A DNA stretch of 64,000 nt. Origin: Haplomitrium mnioides. Taxonomy: Eukaryota; Marchantiophyta; Haplomitriopsida; Calobryales. The stretch covers positions 22,318 to 86,317 of the forward strand of contig JBNGIS010020176.1 of assembly GCA_049999725.1 (NCBI GenBank), written 5' to 3'. Below the pieces are notes generated by a model, which saw only the letters and a program-made list of their open reading frames with translations, had not been told where the DNA came from and did not search any database. Position numbers and translations under genes: made by a program. Shown one piece after another: positions 21,965-33,400 of this stretch (its first letter is position 1; every line of letters starts with the position of its first letter).

Positions 21965-23070
21965 ACAAGTTGCTTTGTGTTGAATTCGATGCTTTGTTGG
22001 AGACAAAGAAAGACAAGTTGCTGTGTGTTGAATTCGATGCTTTGTTGGATACAAAGAAAGACAAGTTGTTGTGTGTTGAATTTGATGCTTTGTTGGATGT
22101 AAAGAAAGACAAGTTGCTTTTTGTTGAATTAGATGCTTTGTTGGATACAAAGAAAGACAAGTTGCTTTGTGTTGAATTCGATGCTTTGTTGGATACAAAG
22201 AGAGACAAGTTGTTGTGTGTTGAATTTGATGCTTTGTTGGATACAAAGAAAGACAAGTTGCTTTGTGTTGAAATAGATGCTTTGTTGGATACAAAGAAAG
22301 ACAAGTTGCTTTGTGTTGAATTCGATCCTTTGTTGGATACAAAGAAAGACAAGTTGTTGTGTGTTGAATTCGATNNNNNNNNNNNNNNNNNNNNNNNNNN
22401 NNNNNNNNNNNNNNNNNNNNNNNNNNNNNNNNNNNNNNNNNNNNNNNNNNNNNNNNNNNNNNNNNNNNNNNNNNNNNNNNNNNNNNNNNNNNNNNNNNNN
22501 NNNNNNNNNNNNNNNNNNNNNNNNNNNNNNNNNNNNNNNNNNNNNNNNNNNNNNNNNNNNNNNNNNNNNNNNNNNNNNNNNNNNNNNNNNNNNNNNNNNN
22601 NNNNNNNNNNNNNNNNNNNNNNNNNNNNNNNNNNNNNNNNNNNNNNNNNNNNNNNNNNNNNNNNNNNNNNNNNNNNNNNNNNNNNNNNNNNNNNNNNNNN
22701 NNNNNNNNNNNNNNNNNNNNNNNNNNNNNNNNNNNNNNNNNNNNNNNNNNNNNNNNNNNNNNNNNNNNNNNNNNTGTGTGTTGAATTCGATGCTTTGTTG
22801 GATACAAAGAAAGACAAGTTGTTGTGTGTTGAATTCGATGCTTTGTTGGATACAAAGAAAGACAAGTTGTTGTGTGTTGAATTCGATGCTTTGTTGGATA
22901 CAAAGAAAGACAAGTTGTTGTGTGTTGAATTCGATGCTTTGTTGGATACAAAGAAAGACAAGTTGCTTTGTGTTGAATTAGATGCTTTGTTGGATACAAA
23001 GAAAGACAAGTTGCTTTCTCTTGAAGTTGTTGCCATGTTGGATAAAAAAAAAAAAATACAAGTTGCTTTG
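21965..23070 (+). repeat. 48-bp tandem array, right block with a 400-base assembly gap
   Basis: Units of the same 48-bp family resume after the chromovirus. They are more uniform than the left block, mostly the EcoRI-containing TTGAATTCGAT type with TTGTTGTGTGTTG variants. A run of exactly 400 N covers 22375-22774. The phase across the gap is not a multiple of 48, so the gap length is an estimate. The final units (22990-23070) are diverged, with CTTGAAGTTGTTGCCATG and a poly-A stretch. The array ends about 340 bp before the 2-oxoglutarate dehydrogenase start codon. Confidence 0.9.
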
Positions 23071-23412
23071 TGATGCAATTGAGGTATGGTTTAGTTTAGG
23101 GTGTTTGGTCGAGTAATGTAGTAGAAAGACGAAGTGGGATTGGCAACCTCCTGGCAGGGAGAATGCTAGAAGTCCGCCACATTCAATGGCAAATACAAAA
23201 GGCGAGGAGAGAATGCAGAAGTGAAAGCAGGCGGGGCAACGAGGGCCATCCGGCAGAAGGCTGAATCAGACACTGCCGCCCGTGCCACGTCCGAAGCTGC
23301 GATTTAATTTTGTAAAGCAATGGTCATGCTAGAATGATGGTGTGATTGGTGTTTGTGCAGCAAGGGAGCGATTGTGATTAGTTTCTGGTAACTGAAGTGG
23401 GAGTCGAGGGCT
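23071..23412 (+). promoter_or_regulatory. Upstream region of the 2-oxoglutarate dehydrogenase gene
   Basis: The composition turns clearly more GC-rich (GGCGGGGCAACGAGGGCC, CACTGCCGCCCGTGCC), in contrast to the repeats to the left. No unambiguous TATA box is seen. The transcription start and 5' leader must lie here or within the edge of the array. Confidence 0.4.
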
Positions 23413-26400
23413 ATGGCTTGGGAGCGGTTCTTGCGAACATTATCGCGGCCAGCATTGAGGACATTTCATGCTCGAAAGTTTTGTAAGTTACAGTTTCACG
23501 GTAGCTCCAGTGTGCTATCAGATGGTAGAATTGGCAAGGGATGGATACCCACGGATCACTGGGCTGGAGTTGTGTTTCAGGGACGGCTTGGTAGTTTAGG
23601 TTCACGATCGTTCCATGGGGGCGGAAAAAATCTGCAGCAGGCTCCAGTGCCGCATGCTGTGCCTCTTTCGAAACTCACTGATAATTTTCTAGATGGAACC
23701 AGTAGCGTATATTTGGAAGAGCTGCAGCGTGCATGGGAAGCAGATTCTACGAGCGTGGATGATTCATGGGATACTTTCTTCAGAAATTTCACGGGACAAG
23801 CTTCCTCGGCCCCTGGCCTGTCTGGGCAGACGATTCAAGAGAGCATGCGTCTACTGCTGCTTGTACGCGCTTACCAAGTAAATGGGCATATGAAAGCACA
23901 GTTGGATCCTCTGGGCCTAGATGAACGTTTAGCTCCACTGGATCTAGATCCTGCTCTGTATGGCTTCACTGATGCTGATCTGGATCGAGAGTTTTTTCTC
24001 GGCGTATGGCGCATGTCAGGTTTCCTGTCAGAAAACCGGCCCGTGCAAACTCTCCGTTCTATTTTGACTCGGCTTGGGCAGGCATATTGTGGGACAATCG
24101 GTTACGAGTATATGCATATTCCTGACCGTGAGAAGTGTAATTGGTTGCGCGAACAAATCGAGACTCAGGTTCCTGGAAAATATGGTGCTCATCGGCGTTT
24201 GCAGATCCTGGATCGCCTGGCATGGGCTACAAATTTTGAAAGTTTTTTGGCCCAGAAATGGACTGCGGCCAAGAGGTTTGGTTTGGAGGGTTGTGAGACC
24301 TTGATTCCCGGAATGAAGGAGCTAATCGATCGAGCTGCTGATCTTGGAGTGGAGAATGTGGTGATAGGCATGCCGCATCGTGGAAGGTTGAATGTGCTTG
24401 GAAATGTCGTTAGAAAGCCTCTCAGGCAGATTTTTAGTGAGTTTAGTGGAGGCATCAAGCCTCCAATTGAAGCCGGGGGCTATACAGGTAGCGGAGATGT
24501 CAAGTATCATTTGGGAACATCCTACGATAGACCGACGAGAAGTGGAAAGCGAGTTCATTTGTCTTTGGTTGCGAATCCTAGTCACTTGGAAGCTGTTAAC
24601 CCGGTTGTTATAGGTAAAACTCGCGCAAAACAATACTATACAGAGGATCATGAAAGAAGTAAAAGCATGGCGGTGCTACTACACGGAGATGGTAGCTTTT
24701 CAGGACAAGGTGTTGTTTACGAGACCTTCCATTTGGCTGATCTTCCAAATTACACTACAGGTGGAACCGTTCATCTTGTTGTCAACAATCAGGTTGCATT
24801 TACAACAGATCCCAAGGCCAGCAGGTCATCTCCATACTGCACAGATGTTGCAAAGGCCCTTAATGCACCTATTTTCCATGTGAATGGGGATGACGTAGAA
24901 GCTGTGGTACATGCTTGTGAGCTGGCAGTAGACTGGAGGCACAGATTTAAATCGGATGTTGTGGTAGACATAGTATGCTATAGAAGGTTTGGGCATAATG
25001 AAATTGATGAGCCTTCATTCACTCAGCCCACCATGTATCAGGTTTGTTGTGGACTGTCTTTCAGTGAAGCTGGACTAAAAGAAACACTATTTTCATGGCG
25101 TTTGCATGAATTTCATCTTGGATAAATTTCTCTTATATTTGTTGAACAGGTTATCAGAAGTCACCAACCGGCACTTGAAATCTATGAGAAGAAGCTGGTA
25201 GAATCAGGGCAGCTGAAAGAACAAGAAGTCAAAGAGATCCACGATAAAGTGCTTGGTATTTTAAATGAAGAATTTAATAACAGCAAGGACTATGTGCCTC
25301 GTACAAGGGATTGGCTAGCAGCTTTTTGGGCAGGTTTCAAAGGGCCGGAGCAGCTGTCTCGAATTAGGAACACTGGGTATGTGCGTCACTTACAAAAAGC
25401 TTTGTGGTTGAACCAAGGAGTTATATCATGCAGATGTAGGCGGCAACCAGACTCGAGTATGTAACAAAGATAAAGTTTACCTGTTGATTCCATGAAAGAG
25501 ATCGACAAATTTTTAGTCTAAGAACATGCATGCTTTGTGCAGGGTGAAGCCTGAAATTCTGACAAATGTAGGACAAAAAATTTGTACCATTCCTCAAACA
25601 TTTTCACCTCATAGGGCAATCAAGAGGGTGTATGAACAGCGAGCACAGATGATAGAAACAGGTCAGGGTGTGGATTGGGCCACTGCAGAAGCACTTGCAT
25701 TTGCAACTCTTCTTGTGGAAGGCAACCATGTGCGCCTGAGTGGGCAAGATGTTGAAAGAGGTACTTTCAGCCATAGACATTCTATACTGCATGATCAGAA
25801 AACAGGGGAGAAGTACTGTCCTCTTGATCACGTTTTGATGGATCAAGCAAAAGAGAAGTTCACTGTCAGCAACAGGTATTGTGTCTTAACTGAGGATACA
25901 TATTTCTTTAGGGAACCTGCCCAATTGTAAAGAGCTCTTGCTAACTGTCATACTGAACAAATAGAGAGCACAACAAGTTACCCTAAGGACTAAAAATTAT
26001 ATGTTTTTGTAATCATGCACTGTCATGTTTTCTTAAACACATGGCAAAGCTTATGCCAATGTCAGGATTTTTAGTTTGTTTGACTTGTGTGGATGATTAA
26101 TGCAGTTCTTTGTCTGAGTTTGGAGTGTTGGGCTTCGAGTTGGGGTATTCCATGGAAAATCCAAATTCTCTGGTGCTTTGGGAAGCCCAGTTTGGAGATT
26201 TTGCAAATGGAGCTCAAGTTATATTTGATCAGTTCTTGAGTAGTGGGGAGGCCAAGTGGCTGCGACAAACTGGGCTTGTTGCACTTCTTCCACATGGTTA
26301 TGATGGGCAAGGACCTGAACATTCTAGTGCCCGTCTTGAACGTTTTCTTCAGGTGCGCTGCATTGAACTGTGCTTTGGCGAAACACGATTGTAGAAGCTT

Positions 26401-28914
26401 GCAAACGTTTGTGTGAGCATGAAATATAGAGAAAATAATGTAGACTTTTGTACCCTGGTAGGTTTTATTGAATCACTAGAAACAATTGTCGCAGCAGATA
26501 ATAGAATTGAATTACTTGCATATTTTCTAGTGATGAAGCAGTTAGAGCATTTGCAAGTAAGGTGTTTGTGAGCATGTGTACAAACTCTAGATTTTAGTGT
26601 CTCCTAAAAAAAAATGTATGATTTTTTTTTGCAGATGAGCGATGACAATCCCTTTGTGATTCCGGACATGGATCCAAGTCTTCGCAGGCAAATTCAGGAA
26701 GTTAACTGGCAAGTTGTCAATGTGACAACACCTGCCAACTACTTCCATGTTCTTCGGCGCCAAGTGAGTAACTGTACCTTGATGAATGATGTCGTGAACA
26801 GAGACTCAGTTTTGGAGAGAGTCCTCAGTTTGATGATAGTGGAGGAGGCTGATTTGTGAAACTTTTTGACTGACACCACAATGTGAAAGCTGCACTATTT
26901 GTTTGCCTGTTCCGGATGTTCTACTCCCAAATGGTATCCCTTTCGTAATAGGGTCAGGGTGCTGAGGGTAACCTTTCAGTTGTCCTCTCGGAGGGTTTGC
27001 CTCTTGGATGTCTACTTCACAAGATCAAATGAAAGTGAAATGAATGATAGCTTACAGTTACTAACTCAGTAGTGCAGAGTGTTAGTATATTGTTGTGCTC
27101 ATAAGTTGATCATTATATGGTGCATGACCCTAAACCTGCTGTGAGGATTGTGGTATCTTCCCACTGCCACACATGATGAGGTTGCTTGGTGTGACTGACC
27201 ACATTGTGAAGGCTGCACTTTACGGTGCCATAGTTGTGATGTTATCATGACTGGATTTTTCCGTTATTACCAGAAGGTGTCAGAAACTCGGTACAAATTT
27301 GTAAAATGGTATGCCAATCAATCAGAGCATAGTATCTCAGCTTGCTGTCAGGATTTGCCAGCAGAGTTGTAGCAGCTTGCCACTGCTACACAAGATGGGC
27401 TGATTAGTGTGTAACTTTGTTGCTATGTGAAGGCTGCAGTTAGTGCAGATTTTGTTTGCTCTTGGCTTAGTTGTACGTGCACTAGACTCTTCATTCTTTT
27501 CACTTCCTCTGTAGTACCATGAATGAGGGCATACTGTATTTTTTTATACCCCCGCTCCTGCATCCTTTCCCTTTCACAGGAGATGTTGTGGCAAGGTTTT
27601 AGCAACTCCCATGTGTAGGTTTTCCCTGAACTGTCGTTTCTTCCATCTGTTTACCATCATATGTTCTGCATCTCATTCACTGATGGAAAGCATATTGTAC
27701 TGCAGATACATCGGGACTTCCGAAAGCCCTTGATTGTGATGGCACCTAAGAATCTTCTTAGGCATCAAGCATGCAGGTCAAATTTGTCGGAATTCGATGA
27801 CACAGCAGGTCACCCAGGATTTGATAAGCAGGGAACACGCTTCAAGCGCCTCATAAAAGACCCTCATTTTAGCTTGGATCGTGAGGAAGGTGTACGCCGT
27901 CTTATCCTCTGCTCTGGAAAGGTACCACTTTCTGTAGTTTATGTCTTCCATGAATAGAATGATTTGAATGACAGCTTTAGTTTGAATTGACTTCCTGGAT
28001 GTGGATGCTTCAGGTTTACTATGAGCTGGATGAGGAGAGACAAAGAGCTGATCTAAAGGATCTTGCCATTTGTCGAGTGGAGCAGTTGTGTCCTTTCCCA
28101 TATGATCTAATACAAAGGGAGCTCAATCGATATCCCAGTAAGTAGAGTTGTTTCAAGAGTTCACATGGATGTTTTAATGAATTAAGTGCTTGAAAAAGTG
28201 GTCAGATTGTGTGGTTCCTTTTCCACCTTTTTTTTCACTCGTTCTGGAAACCCAGCACACTCTCCCAGACTGTAACTGTATGTCCCTCTGACTCTCTTAG
28301 AGACATTGCCTTTAGTTAGTAAAACAGGAGGGGTCAAGCAGTTGCAAAATTACAGGAGAGCTACTAATTGACCCTGAATAGGTCCAGCGCATGTTTCCTC
28401 TACGTGTAAAGATTCCTCTTCTCCTAGTATGTTTTGTACTCATGTATGTATGTATTGATTTTCATTGACAAAACTAAGCACTTGTACAGTCAAATGACTT
28501 AGTCATGATTTTTATTCCTGTGGTTAATCTATGCTTTGTTGCTCTGCTTCTTTTGTCGTTGCTTCTTCTCAAGTGGTGGTAAGCCTTATTCTCAGGAAAA
28601 TGTGAATAAGTCTGCGTTATGAAATATATATGCCACCCTACGAGAGTCTGATGCACTGATTTTCCTGCCATACAGATGCAGAAATTGTCTGGTGTCAGGA
28701 AGAACCCATGAATATGGGTGCATTCACTTATGTTGCTCCACGCCTGGCAACTACATTAGCTACTTTGGGACGCAGTACATTCCATGACATCAAATATGTT
28801 GGTCGATTACCGTCAGCTTCAACAGCCACTGGGTTTGGACATTTACATGTGGAGGAGCAGAAGGAATTAGTACACAAAGCTTTGCAAGAAGCTCCCATCA
28901 AGAGCCCCCAGTAG
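23413..28914 (+). CDS. OGDH: 2-oxoglutarate dehydrogenase E1 component, mitochondrial
   Basis: Thiamine-diphosphate-dependent E1 subunit of the mitochondrial 2-oxoglutarate dehydrogenase complex. It decarboxylates 2-oxoglutarate and passes the succinyl group to the E2 lipoyl domain in the TCA cycle. Coding exons are 23413-25041, 25150-25376, 25543-25875, 26106-26352, 26635-26763, 27706-27921, 28014-28137 and 28676-28914. All introns are GT-AG and the sum is 3144 nt, 1047 residues, close to plant orthologues. An arginine- and serine-rich mitochondrial presequence covers about residues 1-65. The E1 N-terminal segment [20 protein letters not shown] follows. HRGRLN is at 322-327, and the thiamine-diphosphate motif starts [10 protein letters not shown] near 424 and ends VVNNQVAF. 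The C-terminal half carries [33 protein letters not shown] and a final [13 protein letters not shown]. No frame defect. The first 543 residues lie in one exon. The start was chosen as the first ATG before the presequence. Confidence 0.96.
26764..27705 (+). repeat. Fifth intron of the OGDH gene with three partial copies of a dispersed repeat
   Basis: At about 26843-26910, 27170-27245 and 27365-27450 the intron carries variants of GATGAGGCTGATTGG..GTGTCTGACACCACATTGTGAAGGCTGCA. The same sequence occurs, in reverse orientation, at least seven times in the large argininosuccinate synthase intron and once near 43.2 kb. It is the longest intron of the gene, apparently because of these insertions. 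Confidence 0.65.
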
Positions 28915-30438
28915 TGAGGCCAGTCTTCCAAACCTTGCCTCGTTTAAGTCTCTGTCAAGGCTCAGATGGGCAATGTTGTCTTGTCAGAACAATGTTCTAA
29001 TGCTATGAGGAAAACTTTAGTAGACCATGGGGACCGCATTTGGATCTGATAATCTGAAGTCTGGCCTGCCCCCCTATTTTATGGCCTGTTAGAGCCCATG
29101 AATAGCACCAATGTTCTCTCATTTTCTCAACTTTTGTGGGCCAGTGGCCGAGTTATTAGCCCTTGTTACTTGGAGAAATTTTGATAGCCAATATACTGAA
29201 GAAGAATAAGTTCTGAAGCCACATATAGAAACGTCTCAGTGAGGGGAAGACTGAAGAAGCGGAAGTAGATCAACTCGCAGTCGAAGATATCCAAATTGGT
29301 ATTTTATAGCAAAGTTCATTTTTGTCACGAATATGAACCCTACGATGAGTCTTAGTCTTATCTAGTACTGGGAAATTTTTTGCTTTGGCTATTTAGCCAT
29401 TAGAGACTAACTTATATATTGTCAGCAGAAATTAAATATGTGATTATTTCAACAATTGATCACATAAAATGATACTAAATATGAAGGCTAGGATCGTAGC
29501 TAATCTTCCTATTTTGAAGGTTAACTACAAATGATGTGGTGGGTGGATGTGTTGACTGAATTTATTTAATGACTAGATTGTTTTTTCATTCCCAACGTGT
29601 TGAACTTCCTTGCAAGCATGCCCTAATTACTTAGTTGATCAACTCACTTATTTGAGTCCTCTTCCTCCTTTTTCTCTTTCCCTTCAGATTTTCATTTTTC
29701 CTCCCTTCAGGTTTGGAGGACAGTGCCAGCCATCGATACGTTCAAGAACTTTAAGGATCTTTATAAGAATTTAAAGTTTGCCAGCGGGTTTTACTTGTAA
29801 CTGATAATTGGACGTCAATCATGTCAAACAGGAATGGTAATGATTAGAGGTTAATTGCAAGTGCTTCACAAATACCATGCATGATTTTGTAGTGGGGAAG
29901 TTCAGTCTGGCTTGCTTCCTGTGTTCAGAATTTGAGTGGCAGATGTAAGTAAATTTAATAAATTCGTCAAAACTGAGGTCCTTCCCATCATACAAATGCT
30001 TAAAGGACTGCTCCCCTCTTAACTTGGTTCAAGTTATTGAGGAAGTTGTATGTTCAATTAAAAAAATTTCCGTAATCCATATCGTAAAGAGCATCTGCAA
30101 CTGCATCCGAAACAATGTGCACCATTGTATACACTCGCGCTAGATTTTCAGTGTTTTACGTACTGTCATTCTCATAGCTCACTCCAAAACTGTTTGGCAT
30201 ATCTCAACAAAACAGGTGTCTACTACCTTCAATAACAATCTTGACTATCCCTTCTTGGAAGGAGTTCCCCCACACCACATTTGTACCCAGCTAGTCCTTC
30301 CAGTAGAGAACTGGGGAGTGAACAGGGTGAACACAAGAACAGGGTCCACCTGTGTCTTCAACAGCTCTATACTCTCCTGCTGAGGGTTAGATTCATGTTG
30401 CCCCTGATCATGATAAACAGTCATATCACTCCCGGGTT
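28915..30438. other. 3' flanks of two convergent genes
   Basis: OGDH (plus) stops at 28914 and argininosuccinate synthase (minus) stops at 30439. The 1.5 kb between them must hold both 3' untranslated regions. No other coding region or repeat was recognised. Confidence 0.6.
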
Positions 30439-33400
30439 TCAGAAACCAAGCTGATTCAGAGCCCGGACTCGCGTGGGAAGTCCATAGAGCCTAATAAACC
30501 CAGCAGCATCTGCCTGGTTGTAAATCCCACTCCCCTCCTCAAATGATGATATATCCTGCCTATAGAGACTGTAAGGACTCGTGCGACTAGCCACACTCAA
30601 GGAACCCTTGAAAAGCTTTAGAATCACACTACCTGTGGTTGTTGCAGTAACTTTCTCCATAAAAGCATCCATAGATTCTCTCAAAGGATCAAACCACCTC
30701 CCAGCATAGACAAGCTCAGCATACTTGAGGGCAAGGGAATCTTTAACTTGCATTGTTTCTCTGTCCAGAGTCAATGATTCCAGCTCCCGGACAGCCAAAC
30801 TTAGTATAGTACCACCAGGAGTTTCATACACACCCCGACTTTTCATGCCCACCAACCGGTTTTCTACCATATCTACTCTACCAACCCCATGTCTGCCTCC
30901 AATTTCATTCAATTCAGCTAATAGGGTCGCTGGAGTCGGCCTCCGACCATTCAAAGAAACTGGCAGCCCATACTCTATTCCAATCTCAACATATCTGCCA
31001 GAGAGAGAAGGGAGGTTATATTGACTACTAATGCTAAATTTTTAGCTGGAAGGCAGTTCTGATGGTCAAGAACAATGACTTTCTGCCCATCAAAATGAAA
31101 TGTTGATTCCAAATCTCTAGATTCCCGTATATCCGATGCGGGACCAATCTAATTTGACAAGATGTAGCCTGTCTAAGATGATGTGTGGTTAGTAAAAAAA
31201 ATGAAATAATGAAATAAACTGGTTATTCTTAAATAGAGGTCTTAAGACTGCATTCAAAAACAATATCTCACTCACTCTGGTTTATCTGGAGCATCCTCTG
31301 GATCCACTGTCATCACGAACATGTCCTTCTTTGGCTCATTGGCTGGATCCTCAAGAATGTCACCCTACATGCCAAGACCAAATAAGTAGATAGATTGCTT
31401 TCAATGACAGTAATCAGTCTACAATCAAAACCTCCTCACCTCATGGCTGATGTGCCATAGATTGCGGTCCCTGCTATAGATTGACTTCCTGGTGACTGGA
31501 ACAGGAATGTTGTGCTCCTTTGCATACTCAATTGCATCTTCACGACCTTTGATATCCCACTCACGCCAAGGAGCAACTACACTTAGCCTAGGGCTAAGAG
31601 CAAAGAAAGCAAGCTCAAACCTTACCTACAGATCATTGTATATCTCAGTTGTTGGTGTAAATGAACAAGAAAACCATGAAGATGTGGAGAGCTGCTGCTT
31701 GGAAGAGATAATCACAAGAAGCCACCATGCTGCTCAAAAGCTCAAGCCTAGTACCTGATCGTTGCCTTTTCCTGTACAACCATGTGAAACTGCATCTGCT
31801 CCAACCTCATTTGCAACATCAACCATAGCCTGCAGGGTACAGAGCTTTAAGCTGATGTTTGGTAACCAGTAATAGTAAGAATATCTGTTATTGACAGCTT
31901 AAGGGTTTTAATTTTTATTGCAGAAACTAGTTTCTGGTAATCAAGTTATCCTAATGATGGGAGTGTAAAAAAACCACAAAAACAAACGATGGCAACCAAA
32001 TGGAAGATGCAATAGTCTAGGAAATATCTACACACATCACAAGTACTGCAACATAGACTAAAGCCTTTACAATGTGGTGTAAGGCACAAAGTTTCAGACC
32101 AATCAGCCTCATCATGAATCATGACAAGGTGCCACAACTACTTGCTGTTTACATCAGCTCCTGACAGCAGGTCCAAATCAAGTCACATATCTACTTCAAT
32201 AATAGAGCAAAACTCTTTGCATTGTGTTTCTGATACTTTCTGGCAATAACTAGCAAACTCAGTCATAATGCTAGCCGCCTAACACTGCTCCAAAGAATCC
32301 AAACTAATCAAATTCTACACTCTCAAGCATCAGGTTGTGACGTCATTCATTTCACTTTCGTTTTATCTTGTGAAGCAGACATCCAAGAAGAGGCCCCTCA
32401 CAGAGGACTGTTGAAGGTCAGTGATTGGGGCCCTCTGCATACTGAACATAACAAACCAAAAAAGAACAACTGCTGGTAACCAAATGGAAGTTGCAATAGT
32501 TTAGAAAAAAGCTGCACACATCAAAACTACCACAGCAAAGACTGCAGCCTTCACAATGTGATATCAAGCACAAAGTCTTAGACCAATTATCCTCATCATG
32601 TGTGGCAAAGATGAGGCTGCCACAACTCCCTGCTGGTTTCATCAACAACCTACAGCAGGTCCAGATCAAGCACAATAATATGCTTTGATGCTCTGAATAT
32701 AGATATGAAGATGTGCAGAGTAAAACAAACCACAAAAACAAATGATGGTACTCAAATGGATAATCCAATAGTCTAGGAAAAACCTACACACATTACAGCT
32801 ACTGCAACATAGAGTGAGGAAGCCTTCACAATGTTGGAAATGTATATTTTCTGCTGTATATATAATAACTAACACATTGTTAGTTATGACTAGAATAGCT
32901 ATGTTTTGTTAGTTTACTTAATTCATAAGGGCTGCCACGTGTCAGCAGCATAGGCCCTGCCTTTATGTGACAAATTTGTCACTTAGAAGACTTTGATCCA
33001 TGATTTTGTTGAGGTGATCACACCTTTGATCATGGAGAGAGAATCAAGGCTGTGATAGAGGTGTAACATAGGAGGAGATTTCCTCCATGTATATTTAAGC
33101 AAGGCTCCCCCATTGGGAAGTATCCTCAGCAAACCAATTTCCTGTGTACACATTTCTCATCTGGCTCCATACTTGTGAAGACCGCAGCATCGCCCTTGTT
33201 TGCTGCATCTTCCTCTGTTCGCATTCTTCCCTTGGCTCCATATTCGTGAAGGTCACAGCATCGCGACGCTGTCTACTGCATCTTCAGAATATCGCATTTG
33301 AAGCAGCAGCAGCATTTTCAATGGGCGAGCTTACTGGGGAAATCGCATCTTGTCCTAGACAAGATTTCCTCCCTCTTTGAAGCTGACTTCTGGTGCATCG

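Noticed and set aside
21960-23078. Long open frames on both strands across the right array block
   Set aside because: Same reason as the left block; they also run through 400 undetermined bases.
30725-31024. Plus-strand open frame opposite the last ASS exon
   Set aside because: It is the antisense shadow of a confirmed exon.
32418-32875. Minus-strand frames in the ASS intron with hydrophobic, transmembrane-like stretches
   Set aside because: Similar frames recur in each copy of the dispersed repeat, with unrelated ends and no conserved start. They are by-products of the repeat.
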